From Flavobacteriaceae bacterium PS02338 (GTDB lineage: Bacteria > Bacteroidota > Bacteroidia > Sphingobacteriales > Sphingobacteriaceae), in NCBI GenBank assembly GCA_029959615.1, contig JASCOD010000001.1, positions 558,001 to 622,000 of the forward strand: 64,000 bases of DNA, in the 5' to 3' direction. The translations under genes were made by a program, and so were the position numbers. Of this stretch, positions 44,301-51,030 are shown in pieces (the first letter of the stretch is position 1; each line of letters starts with the position of its first letter). Under the pieces are notes generated by a model. That model made no database searches and was not told the origin of the DNA. It worked only from the letters and a program-made list of their open reading frames with translations.

Positions 44301-44598
44301 GGCTTTGAGCCGATGAAGCTAAACTTACATTCATTTTCTCTGTAATTTTTACTTCTTGCTCGGTATAGCCAATAAAGCTAAATACCAAAGTTTGTACCGT
44401 AGAAGGCACACTAATAGAAAAAGTTCCCTGGTTGGTTGTTTGAACAACTTGAGAGGTGCCTTTCGCTCTGATAGATACCCCAGGCAACGGTAGTCCATCC
44501 GTGGCATCTACTACTTTTCCCGTTATGATCTTATTTTGTGCGTAAAGCGTAAAACAAGATAAAACGGCAATCACTAATAATAGTAATTTTTGTTTCAT
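41368..44598 (-). CDS. SusC/RagA TonB-linked outer-membrane transporter
   Basis: 1076 residues. A signal peptide (ending LYAQ) is followed directly by a carboxypeptidase-regulatory-like domain (about 25-105, GKVVDATDGLPLPGVSIRAKG). The plug includes VKNS-type SVLKNSDLAQK, VLKSAAAAALYGSRAANGVI and IDPNN-like stretches. A large barrel ends in a RLTF terminal strand. Unlike the SusC at 6559 it has no STN domain, so it does not signal through FecR; the upstream two-component and AraC genes are the likely control. First gene of a three-gene operon. Confidence 0.95.
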   Translation of the reverse strand: MKQKLLLLVIAVLSCFTLYAQNKIITGKVVDATDGLPLPGVSIRAKGTSQVVQTTNQGTFSISVPSTVQTLVFSFIGYTEQEVKITEKMNVSLASSAQSLSEIVVTSFGIERKSKSLGYTSSVLKNSDLAQKSEPDPLRAMTGKVAGVNIIASNGVPGSATNITIRGNSSFLGNTKPLIIVDGVPFDNSSNQSGASTLVNNNAVSNRAVDLDPNNIESMEVLKSAAAAALYGSRAANGVIVITTKAGKKGGNKGLGITYSGSYAVEKVSGLPDYQNTYGAGSEFNYSNANGSWGPAFNAASSYPQGNGVTNGTVPHWYAGNAAFSQFPVGTTTPYQAYSNNVKDFFQTGSVLENQVAVSSGGDKGNYSISASQSKNDGVIDFSDFTRTTINIGGNLKLNDKLSAFGTLSYVNSKQDGLILGAQNGVGQASAFARTLYFARNWNLSDFNMMPYQNPVTLGQMFPVAGVDNPYWSIRNNTYKSNVNRTYGNVGFNYDALSWLSFNYRIGLNQYTDSRIRTIRRGSVGASGIGEVTDDDIYNQEIESTFLATVTKSITSDLKFKGIVGHNVNQRTSDRQSVVGTNMVVFDIDDIDNTANVIPNGGGYARRRLVGAFADIQFDYKNFLFLNFTGRNDWSSTLPKANSSFFYPSVNGSFVFSELIRDKTPWLSYGKIRANWAKVGNDASPYSLIPTFTVNPSLGNNASNLTFPFLGTSAGTVGNTLADPNLTPEFSTESEIGTELRFLNDRIGVDFTYYSKKSTNQIALVTIPGSTGFTGKITNFGEMTNKGIELGLDLNPFRNSKGFSWNIYGVFSRNRNMVVSLTEGLNEISVVPGFGDPAVVLRPGQPYGIMLGTRAAKDSEGNFLINRTTGLMIREAAQIIGDPNPKFITGLTNTFSYKGLSFSFLVDYRHGGDLYSATVGQLLGRGVTTDTEDRLTPKIIRGYYGDPTTLQPILDANGNKIPNQVHTTANDFYFNTAGVSGISEMLVFDGSVLRLREVTLGYNLPKSWLGKMRISGANISFTARNLFFYAPNFPKGTNFDPETSTYGSGDTRNISGIEYTNAPNTKRFGVNLRLTF

Positions 44599-44694
44599 AA
44601 TTTAAAAGTTAGTTAATGGATAAGTTTAGGTTCGTGCAGAATAACTCTACACTAACTATTTCGTTACAAAATAAGACCATGCAGATTCTTCAAA

Positions 44695-44715
44695 ATGTGC
44701 GAAAAACACCTTTTT
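44695..44715. promoter_or_regulatory. AAAACACCT motif copy upstream of susC
   Basis: ATGTGCGAAAAACACCTTTT (plus one T) agrees at 19 of 21 positions with the copy at 44920-44940. It lies about 97-117 nt upstream of the susC start on the minus strand, where an activator of the susC operon would bind. Confidence 0.5.
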
Positions 44716-44795
44716 CCTAAAAAAGCATGATGGCCTTAGAACAAACTCATCTAAAGAGCCAGGTACTCATCGCCCTTAATGAGCTAGCATGCCCT

Positions 44796-44832
44796 CAAAA
44801 AAAAAGCAAACTTCCAATCCTGGAGTTTGCTT
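44796..44832 (-). terminator. Terminator after the AraC gene
   Basis: AAGCAAACT (44804-44812) pairs with AGTTTGCTT (44824-44832). Read on the minus strand, the stem is followed by nine T. It separates the VOC-AraC transcript from the susC operon. Confidence 0.75.
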
Positions 44833-44919
44833 AATTAATTATTAACTAACGGCTAAATCCCTTCTACAAAATTTGTCCGTTTTACCTATGTCAAAGGTAT
44901 AATTGCCTTATCTAAAAAA

Positions 44920-44940
44920 ATATGCGCAAAACACCTTTTT
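44920..44940. promoter_or_regulatory. AAAACACCT motif copy just after the AraC gene
   Basis: ATATGCGCAAAACACCTTTT (plus one T) lies 4 nt after the AraC stop codon and 225 bp from the matching copy upstream of susC. The odd placement could suit a distal looping site. Confidence 0.45.
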
Positions 44941-44944
44941 GCCT

Positions 44945-45817
44945 TCAATTTTCAGCGTATTTTTCCTTTCTAAATCTTGAAGGAGTCTCTTCTGTCGAGT
45001 GTTTAAAAAGCCTTATAAACGAACTCGTGTTTTCAAATCCTATCAAACCCACAATCTCGCTAAGAGGATAATCTGTTTCTCTTAAAAGATATTTTGCTCT
45101 ATTGATTCTCAATTGAATTAAATACTGATAAGGACTTATTCCGTAGGCCTCCTTAAACGTTCTGAGTAAATGATTCACAGATAAACAACAATAGGCAGAA
45201 ATATCCTCCAACAGGATGTTCTTATTATAATTGCTATTGATATATTCTTTTGCCAACACCAAGCGTTTGAGTATTTCTTCTCTAGTTTTAGTTTTTATAA
45301 AGCCTAGCTTACTGATTTTTTGGACAACTTCTTTATGATAAATCCCATAGTAATTTAACAAGCAGTGATGTAGATATTCATTAATTAGCATCTCATTATC
45401 AAGCCCCTTATCTATCTGGCTTTTTAAATGCATGATGTTGTAGCGCATATCTCCAACAAAAGGGTATAGTGTTTCGATAAATAGAGGGCTATTTTGCAAT
45501 TTTCCGTCTAATAAATTACTATCATTGAGCTGACATACGCTATTGAAGTCCTTTACAAAACTTTCATCAAAATATAAAGAGAGTGTATTTACCGGTGTAA
45601 TCGAATCGATAGCGCTATTATAATCTGTACCTACATTTAATACCGCAAAACTATCTGGAAAAATGCTAATATTTCTTTTACTTATGGTACAGCTTTCTAC
45701 TCCGGAAAAAACAAACTTTATCGTATAAGCACCACTATCCACAGGTTTGTAAAATGACCTGCAAGTGTTTTCACTTATAATTCTATTATGGTTACTTAGT
45801 TCTCTTACGTATCTCAT
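44945..45817 (-). CDS. AraC family transcriptional regulator with N-terminal sensor region
   Basis: 290 residues. An N-terminal about 180-residue region without a clear cupin signature is followed by the AraC double HTH: LLEDISAYCCLSVNHLLRTF, AYGISPYQYLIQLRINRAK, SEIVGLIGFENTSSFIRLFK and TPSRFRKE. It abuts the VOC gene with no spacer (VOC stop at 45818, this start at 45817), so the two are one transcript. The next gene downstream is susC, and the AAAACACCT motif nearby is a candidate target. The effector could be the ligand handled by the VOC protein or the SusC/D substrate; neither is shown. Confidence 0.9.
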   Translation of the reverse strand: MRYVRELSNHNRIISENTCRSFYKPVDSGAYTIKFVFSGVESCTISKRNISIFPDSFAVLNVGTDYNSAIDSITPVNTLSLYFDESFVKDFNSVCQLNDSNLLDGKLQNSPLFIETLYPFVGDMRYNIMHLKSQIDKGLDNEMLINEYLHHCLLNYYGIYHKEVVQKISKLGFIKTKTREEILKRLVLAKEYINSNYNKNILLEDISAYCCLSVNHLLRTFKEAYGISPYQYLIQLRINRAKYLLRETDYPLSEIVGLIGFENTSSFIRLFKHSTEETPSRFRKEKYAEN

Positions 45818-46174
45818 TTATTCATTGTATTTACGTAATTCGATTAGAAAATAACGATTGCCAAAATCATCTGCAAATTCGGCCATTAAGCCATCTGGAG
45901 TATAGGAAGGAGCTCGGTTAAAAACCACTCCCTTCGACTTCAAAAAACAATATTGTTCAATACAATCGTCGGTGTTAAGATAAATTTGATCCGTTTGGTC
46001 TGAATGCGAATCTTCTGATATAAAAATTGACATTTCGGTATTTAACTTAACGGCGACACAGCTTTTCTCATTTATAGATTTGATATGCATCCCTAAAAAA
46101 TCACGAAAAAATGTAGCCGCATGTACTAAATCATCGACTTTGATATGTGGACTATCTGTTGTAACCTCGCTCAT
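45818..46174 (-). CDS. VOC (glyoxalase/dioxygenase) superfamily protein
   Basis: 118 residues from the ATG at 46174. A GTG at 46231 is possible but falls inside a palindrome, so the later ATG is preferred. The vicinal-oxygen-chelate fold is suggested by FFRDFLGMHIKSI near the start, EMSIFISED in the middle and PDGLMAEFADDFGNRYFLIEL at the end. The likely metal-ligand Glu lies in the C-terminal DFGNRYFLIEL part, but a full metal site is not certain. Members include glyoxalase, dioxygenases and bleomycin-binding proteins. It is translationally joined to the AraC gene, so it may bind or modify the signal that the regulator senses. Confidence 0.85.
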   Translation of the reverse strand: MSEVTTDSPHIKVDDLVHAATFFRDFLGMHIKSINEKSCVAVKLNTEMSIFISEDSHSDQTDQIYLNTDDCIEQYCFLKSKGVVFNRAPSYTPDGLMAEFADDFGNRYFLIELRKYNE

Positions 46175-46226
46175 TCCTGCTTCTAATTTGTGTGATATAA
46201 AATTAGTCGTAGGAATTACGCTATTT

Positions 46227-46245
46227 ATCACCCTTTTTGGGTGAT
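46227..46245. promoter_or_regulatory. ATCACCC-N5-GGGTGAT palindrome upstream of the VOC gene
   Basis: ATCACCC (46227-46233), five T, GGGTGAT (46239-46245), followed by TTTAG. It sits between the response-regulator stop (46260) and the VOC ATG (46174). The same 7-5-7 palindrome occurs upstream of the sensor kinase at 49831. No T-run follows on the minus strand, so an operator is likelier than a terminator. Confidence 0.6.
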
Positions 46246-46259
46246 TTTAGCATATTACC

Positions 46260-46883
46260 TTAAATAAATCTATTTTTCTTTGCTGTTTTAATAGCTTCCG
46301 ATTTAGAGTTTACATCCAATTTGATGTAAATATTTTTCACATGACTACGGACGGTATTCTGATCAATGAACAACTCATTGGCGATTTGGATTTTGGTTTG
46401 ACCAGAGGCAATACGTGTTAACACTTCTGTTTCTCGTTTAGTAAGAGGAGAGTCTAAGTTCTTCTGAAAAGAATGCATCACAATCCTTGCAATATTAATG
46501 CTCATTACACCTCCGCCATTACAAACATCCTTAATAGCTTCGATAATTTTTTCGGAGCCAGAATCTTTTGTTAAGTAGCCATCGGCTCCCATATTTAAAG
46601 CTTCGAAAACATTCTCCGGAGAATCAAAAACTGTCAAGATGATAATGTAAGCCTGAGAAAGTATTTTCTTTATTTCGGGAATGGCTTGCAAACCATTCGT
46701 TCCAGGCATGTTGATATCCAAAAGGATTACCTGAGGAGAATCTTCTTTTAACTGTTTTTTTGCTAAATCAAAAGAGCCATAAGAATTAACTATAGAAAAA
46801 TCCTCTACATCTGAAAGCAGTAACTGATAGCCCTTTCTCAAGACTTCATCATCTTCGATAATTACTATTCTTAGTTTATTCAT
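46260..46883 (-). CDS. LuxR/NarL family response regulator
   Basis: 207 residues. Receiver (about 1-120): IEDDEV, phospho-acceptor Asp56 in LLDINMPG, and YLTKDSG with the conserved Lys. LuxR-type HTH (about 145-207): LTKRETEVLTRIASGQTKIQ, then NTVRSHVKNIYIKL. Its ATG overlaps the kinase stop by 4 nt (ATGA), so kinase and regulator are translated together. Regulators of this class bind short inverted heptamers, which fits the 7-bp-arm palindromes at 46227 and 49831. Confidence 0.95.
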   Translation of the reverse strand: MNKLRIVIIEDDEVLRKGYQLLLSDVEDFSIVNSYGSFDLAKKQLKEDSPQVILLDINMPGTNGLQAIPEIKKILSQAYIIILTVFDSPENVFEALNMGADGYLTKDSGSEKIIEAIKDVCNGGGVMSINIARIVMHSFQKNLDSPLTKRETEVLTRIASGQTKIQIANELFIDQNTVRSHVKNIYIKLDVNSKSEAIKTAKKNRFI

Positions 46884-49804
46884 TTGTCTAAAGGTTTTAT
46901 ACCAGATATTGATACATTAGTTCCTTGTTGAAGTCCTGTATGTACATCAATTACTAAATTTATACGCTCACACCTGTTCTTAATATTTTTTAATCCCTGC
47001 CCATGCTTTATGTTATCTAGATTAAACCCTATACCATCATCCTCAACCTGAATTTTAATTGTTTTTGCCTCATCCTCAAAAACATCAACCCTTACACTGC
47101 TTGCCTTAGCGTGCTTTAAAATATTGGTAAGTACTTCTTTAAAAATTAAGGTTAGATTTCGGTTCTGCTCCATAGACATGTGCCATTTTCGATATTTATC
47201 CGCTGGCTCTTCCATCTGAAAAAACACATCAGTCTTCTGAAAAAGATCAGTGCCAAAATTCCTGATATGTTGCATAATTTCATAGAGATTGTCACTTTTG
47301 GGGTCTAGTGCCCATAACACATCTTTTGTTCCCGTATATAGAAAACCAGCATTCTGCTTAATCATCCTAATCAGTTCTTTTTGCTCAGTTTGTTGCTCAT
47401 TTATCTTTTTATCCAAGATTTCGGAAAGCACATTAATTCTCGTAAGCTTATTGCCAATATCATCATGAAAATCCTCTGCCGTTTGCTTTCTAATTTTTGC
47501 CTGTTCTTCTAGTTTGATCTTTTCTCGTTGCCTCCGTATTCGCTCTTTTCTTTTTAATATAACAGAAAATAAAAGCCAGCTCGCTAACACGAGAGTCACA
47601 AACGTTATTGCTTTAAACCATGATGTAGCATAAAAAGGAGGTTTGATAACAAATGTTATCTCTTTAATTGACGATCTTACTTCATTTACTTCCGCATATA
47701 CTTTAAATGTATAGGTACCAGGAGATAATGCAGAATACTCCGCTTCAGTTGAAGCAACAGGTTTACCAAAATCAGCATCTACACCAAGCAGACAATAACG
47801 GTATACAACGTTTTGAGGGTTTGACAAACTTACGCCCTTATATCTTATAGAAATATGGTTTTGGGTATGTTTGAGGATAATTGTTCTGCTCTTTTCTTTT
47901 GATAATGCCACTAAAGTATCTCTATCTTTTTCTACCTTATCAAAAACATTCATTCCTTTCAACGAAATAGATGGCGGAACCACCTCTCTCTTAAGCAAAT
48001 TGGTATTACATAGCAAAATACCTGTGGTGGTACCCACTAAAACCGAACTCTGATAGTTAACAATCGCATTCTGATTACTCTCCACAACTGGAGAATTTCC
48101 TTTAATCACCTTGTAACCCTGAGAAGCGGTATCGAATTTCAGCTTGTTAATACCCCTTCCTGTTCCCACCCATAAAATATCATTTTTATCAATGGCGATG
48201 CTATAAACATCATTAGAGCTTAAACCATTAATCCTAAGGTAGCGCTTTGTCTTCCCGGTATGGGTATCGAAACTTATTATCCCGTCGCCAAGCGTAAAGA
48301 ATAATAATAGCTGCCTATGCTTTGTAATACCTACAATATATGCGTTTTCTAGTCCATCAACCTTAAATTGGACATCTATTTTCTTATTTTTGATGAGATA
48401 AACACCCGATGAAGTTCCCAGTATTACGCTATCTTTCTTATAATAATACAAACATGAAACCCATCCTTTAAATCCAGAGATTTTTTCTACCTTGTTTTTC
48501 GTCAAATAGGCTACTGTAGAAACTTCCCCTACATAAAAATTATCCTGCTCGTCCTGTATAACGGCACTAATATTCGCTCCTTGTGTGAAGGGCATCTGAG
48601 AGAAAGTACTACCGTTATATTTCCACAATCCATTATTTTGAACAGACAAGATGATATTACGATTGCTATCGGTTGTAACAAAATAGAGAAATTTATCTTT
48701 AAGCTTTCTGGCTTCTGGCTGACTTAAATTTTCTCCATCAAACCTATACAAACCCTCACTAAAGGTGGATACCCATAGCTTTCCATCTTTGTCTACCGCC
48801 ATCCCACTTATTGAATAGGATAAATCGCGCCCCTTAAATGTATCGTATTTGATGAATGCATCGCCGTCGTATCTAAAAATACCATCAGCAAAACTAGACA
48901 GCCATATATTGCCTTCTACATCCTTAAAAACTACATTTATTCTATTTGTTTTAAGCCCATTTTTCTCGTTAAATAAAACGACAGAACCTTTGGAATTGAC
49001 TAGAAAAACCCCTTTTTGGGTTGCAATCCATATGTTTCGATCTACATCTTGGGCAAGGTCAAAATAACCATCAACACTTTTATGATGAAAAAGAAGGTCA
49101 ATTTTTCCATTTTCAGAAGTAAATACACCATTTTTCAATGTAGAAAAGTAAAATTTATCATTGCCCTTATCGTCAAACAACAGTTTGTTAACATAGTTAT
49201 TTGCCACGCCTGCCGGAAATATGGCATAAGATTGCCATTTGTTTTTAGTTAACCTAAATACACCAACTCTCCTTATAAAAACATATAGATTTCCCTTACT
49301 ATCTTTATTCAAGCAAGTGACTATCTCTCCCTCAACTATATCTACAAAACGTATTTTATTGTTTTGAAGTCTGAATAACCTTCTGTTAGATAAACCCCAA
49401 ATATTACCTTCCGAGTCCTGAATTAAGCTATAAACATCAACACCCTCGAGTATTTTATATATCTTATCGTTTTGGATAACATTTATCCCATTGTCGGTAC
49501 CTACCCATATCCGATTTTGCCTATCTTCAGTTATACAGCTTACATTGTTTGAGAGCAGCCCATCAGCTTTGCTATAAGATTTAAAATTAATACCATCAAA
49601 ATTACTTACACCGCCAAAACTACCTAACCAAAGTGTACAATCTTTTGCTTGGAAAATTACGCTAACCTGCGATTGTGGAAGGCCTTCTTTTAGATTATAA
49701 TTAGTAAAATTATAGTTCTGAGCCCAAATTAGTTGTTGGGAAACAGCTACAATCAGAAATAGCCATACCGAGAAAAAAGATAGTCTATTCAACATCCTTA
49801 ACAA
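46880..49804 (-). CDS. Periplasmic beta-propeller sensor histidine kinase (Reg_prop/Y_Y_Y, HisKA_3)
   Basis: 974 residues. A signal peptide (about 1-28) is followed by about 20 propeller blade motifs over residues 30-620 (SFGGVSNFDG, RIWVGTDNGIN, ILWVGTGRGINKL). A Y_Y_Y domain lies at about 640-720 and one membrane span at about 730-750. The cytoplasmic HisKA_3 has EDFHDDIGNKL (His780), then HATPase (FKEVLTNILKHAKAS, VEDDGIGFN). This is the architecture of Bacteroidota sensors that bind a nutrient fragment in the periplasm. Unlike hybrid versions it has no attached DNA-binding domain; the LuxR-type gene next door fills that role. Confidence 0.95.
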   Translation of the reverse strand: MLRMLNRLSFFSVWLFLIVAVSQQLIWAQNYNFTNYNLKEGLPQSQVSVIFQAKDCTLWLGSFGGVSNFDGINFKSYSKADGLLSNNVSCITEDRQNRIWVGTDNGINVIQNDKIYKILEGVDVYSLIQDSEGNIWGLSNRRLFRLQNNKIRFVDIVEGEIVTCLNKDSKGNLYVFIRRVGVFRLTKNKWQSYAIFPAGVANNYVNKLLFDDKGNDKFYFSTLKNGVFTSENGKIDLLFHHKSVDGYFDLAQDVDRNIWIATQKGVFLVNSKGSVVLFNEKNGLKTNRINVVFKDVEGNIWLSSFADGIFRYDGDAFIKYDTFKGRDLSYSISGMAVDKDGKLWVSTFSEGLYRFDGENLSQPEARKLKDKFLYFVTTDSNRNIILSVQNNGLWKYNGSTFSQMPFTQGANISAVIQDEQDNFYVGEVSTVAYLTKNKVEKISGFKGWVSCLYYYKKDSVILGTSSGVYLIKNKKIDVQFKVDGLENAYIVGITKHRQLLLFFTLGDGIISFDTHTGKTKRYLRINGLSSNDVYSIAIDKNDILWVGTGRGINKLKFDTASQGYKVIKGNSPVVESNQNAIVNYQSSVLVGTTTGILLCNTNLLKREVVPPSISLKGMNVFDKVEKDRDTLVALSKEKSRTIILKHTQNHISIRYKGVSLSNPQNVVYRYCLLGVDADFGKPVASTEAEYSALSPGTYTFKVYAEVNEVRSSIKEITFVIKPPFYATSWFKAITFVTLVLASWLLFSVILKRKERIRRQREKIKLEEQAKIRKQTAEDFHDDIGNKLTRINVLSEILDKKINEQQTEQKELIRMIKQNAGFLYTGTKDVLWALDPKSDNLYEIMQHIRNFGTDLFQKTDVFFQMEEPADKYRKWHMSMEQNRNLTLIFKEVLTNILKHAKASSVRVDVFEDEAKTIKIQVEDDGIGFNLDNIKHGQGLKNIKNRCERINLVIDVHTGLQQGTNVSISGIKPLDK

Positions 49805-49830
49805 AATAAGGTTATTTTATTTCTCAAACA

Positions 49831-49849
49831 ATCACCCCAAACGGGTGAT
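49831..49849. promoter_or_regulatory. ATCACCC-N5-GGGTGAT palindrome upstream of the sensor kinase
   Basis: ATCACCC (49831-49837), CAAAC, GGGTGAT (49843-49849), followed by TTTTAG. Arms, spacer length and 3' flank match the copy at 46227. It lies 27-45 nt upstream of the kinase ATG, fitting autoregulation by the LuxR-type regulator. Confidence 0.6.
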
Positions 49850-49868
49850 TTTTAGATAAGATTATCCG

Positions 49869-49882
49869 AATAACTAGTTATT
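49869..49882. promoter_or_regulatory. 14-bp perfect palindrome upstream of the kinase gene
   Basis: AATAACTAGTTATT is its own reverse complement, 20 bp further upstream than the ATCACCC palindrome, between the kinase and OxyR genes. It could be a second operator or chance in AT-rich sequence. Confidence 0.3.
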
Positions 49883-49931
49883 ACACTGTAAGGTACTATA
49901 ATATCAAAAATACTTTTATCAATAGAATCAC

Positions 49932-50864
49932 TTAAATCCCAACCACATCTTTCTTCTTCCTATTCTTCATTCCTTTGGGTATAAGCGCCAAAACTTCCTC
50001 CTTTAAAGCACTCAGCATTTTCTTCTTCACAAAACTTTTATGTGTTACTAAGCTTATTTCACGAACGGGCTCTGGAGATCTAAAATAACGTACTTTGTTA
50101 AGTTGTTTACTGTTCAAATCGTGCAATGAGAGCTCAGGCAACAACGTTGTACCATCGTTCACATCCACCATTCTAATCAATGTTTCTACACTCCCAGTAT
50201 TGTAAGTTAAAGCCTGTAGCTTGTTGTTTTTGGTAGATCTACAGATGTTCAAAACCTGCGAACGCATACAATGACCTTCATTTAGCAACCAAATATTCTC
50301 TTCTTCAAAATCCTCCGCATCAATGGTCTTCTTCTTATACAACTTACTATTCTTACTCACATAGCCAACAAACGTCTCATAATATAAAGGTTGTTCGGCT
50401 ATATTCGCATCTACTAATGGGGTAGCCAAAATCCCACAATCTATTACTCCCGTTTTTAAATGATGAATAATATCTTCTGTTGTATATTCCCATATCATCA
50501 ATTTTAGGTCGGGATATTTACCCAACATCGAAGCGATCACTTCTGGTAATAAATATGGTGCTATAGTTGGGATAATACCAATCTTTAATTCTCCCGTAAT
50601 CTCCTGTTCTTGATTGCTAATAATTTCCTTGATCTTGCTATTTTCTTGCAATACAATTCTGGCCTGTTCAATAATTTGCGTTCCAATCTCTGTTGGTGTT
50701 ACCGGTTGTTTGCTTCTGTCAAAGATTTTCACATTCAGAAATTCTTCCAACTTCTGTACCTGCATACTTAATGTTGGCTGTGTCACAAAACACTTTTCGG
50801 CGGCACTTACAAAACTCCTGTAAGTATCTACCGCAACAATATATTCCAATTGAACTAAAGTCAT
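49932..50864 (-). CDS. oxyR: LysR-type hydrogen peroxide regulator OxyR
   Basis: 310 residues. An N-terminal winged HTH (about 1-60, FVSAAEKCFVTQPTLSMQVQKLE) is followed by a LysR substrate-binding domain. The redox loop reads NEGHCMRSQVLNIC: Cys199 and Cys208, the same numbers and nine-residue spacing as E. coli OxyR, in a GHCxR context. It is activated by peroxide through a disulfide and then induces antioxidant genes. The C-terminal tail is basic (GMKNRKKKD). It is divergent from the MORN protein. Confidence 0.94.
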   Translation of the reverse strand: MTLVQLEYIVAVDTYRSFVSAAEKCFVTQPTLSMQVQKLEEFLNVKIFDRSKQPVTPTEIGTQIIEQARIVLQENSKIKEIISNQEQEITGELKIGIIPTIAPYLLPEVIASMLGKYPDLKLMIWEYTTEDIIHHLKTGVIDCGILATPLVDANIAEQPLYYETFVGYVSKNSKLYKKKTIDAEDFEEENIWLLNEGHCMRSQVLNICRSTKNNKLQALTYNTGSVETLIRMVDVNDGTTLLPELSLHDLNSKQLNKVRYFRSPEPVREISLVTHKSFVKKKMLSALKEEVLALIPKGMKNRKKKDVVGI

Positions 50865-51030
50865 ATAATTAAAATTTATAGCAATGCAATTTAGATATAA
50901 ATTTAAGCAATATAAGCTATAAAATGAAAGTGTTTTTTAGCTCATAAACTCTCTAGATGAAAATACCGAAAAACACGTATTGTATCCGCTTCAAAATATC
51001 TCTAGGTTAACATAAATTAATTATGAAATT

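Larger units (their letters stand above)
44599..44944. promoter_or_regulatory. Gene-free 346-bp region between the AraC gene and susC
   Basis: This gap holds the AraC-gene terminator (44796-44832), the two AAAACACCT motif copies (44695-44715 and 44920-44940, 225 bp apart) and the susC promoter. A loose minus-strand TATTTTG near 44667-44673 could be its -7 box. No coding sequence or large structure was seen in the rest. Confidence 0.45.

Noticed and set aside
46229..46231. GTG start of the VOC gene
   Set aside because: The codon lies inside the ATCACCC/GGGTGAT palindrome, and the ATG at 46174 better matches the start of the VOC fold; still possible.
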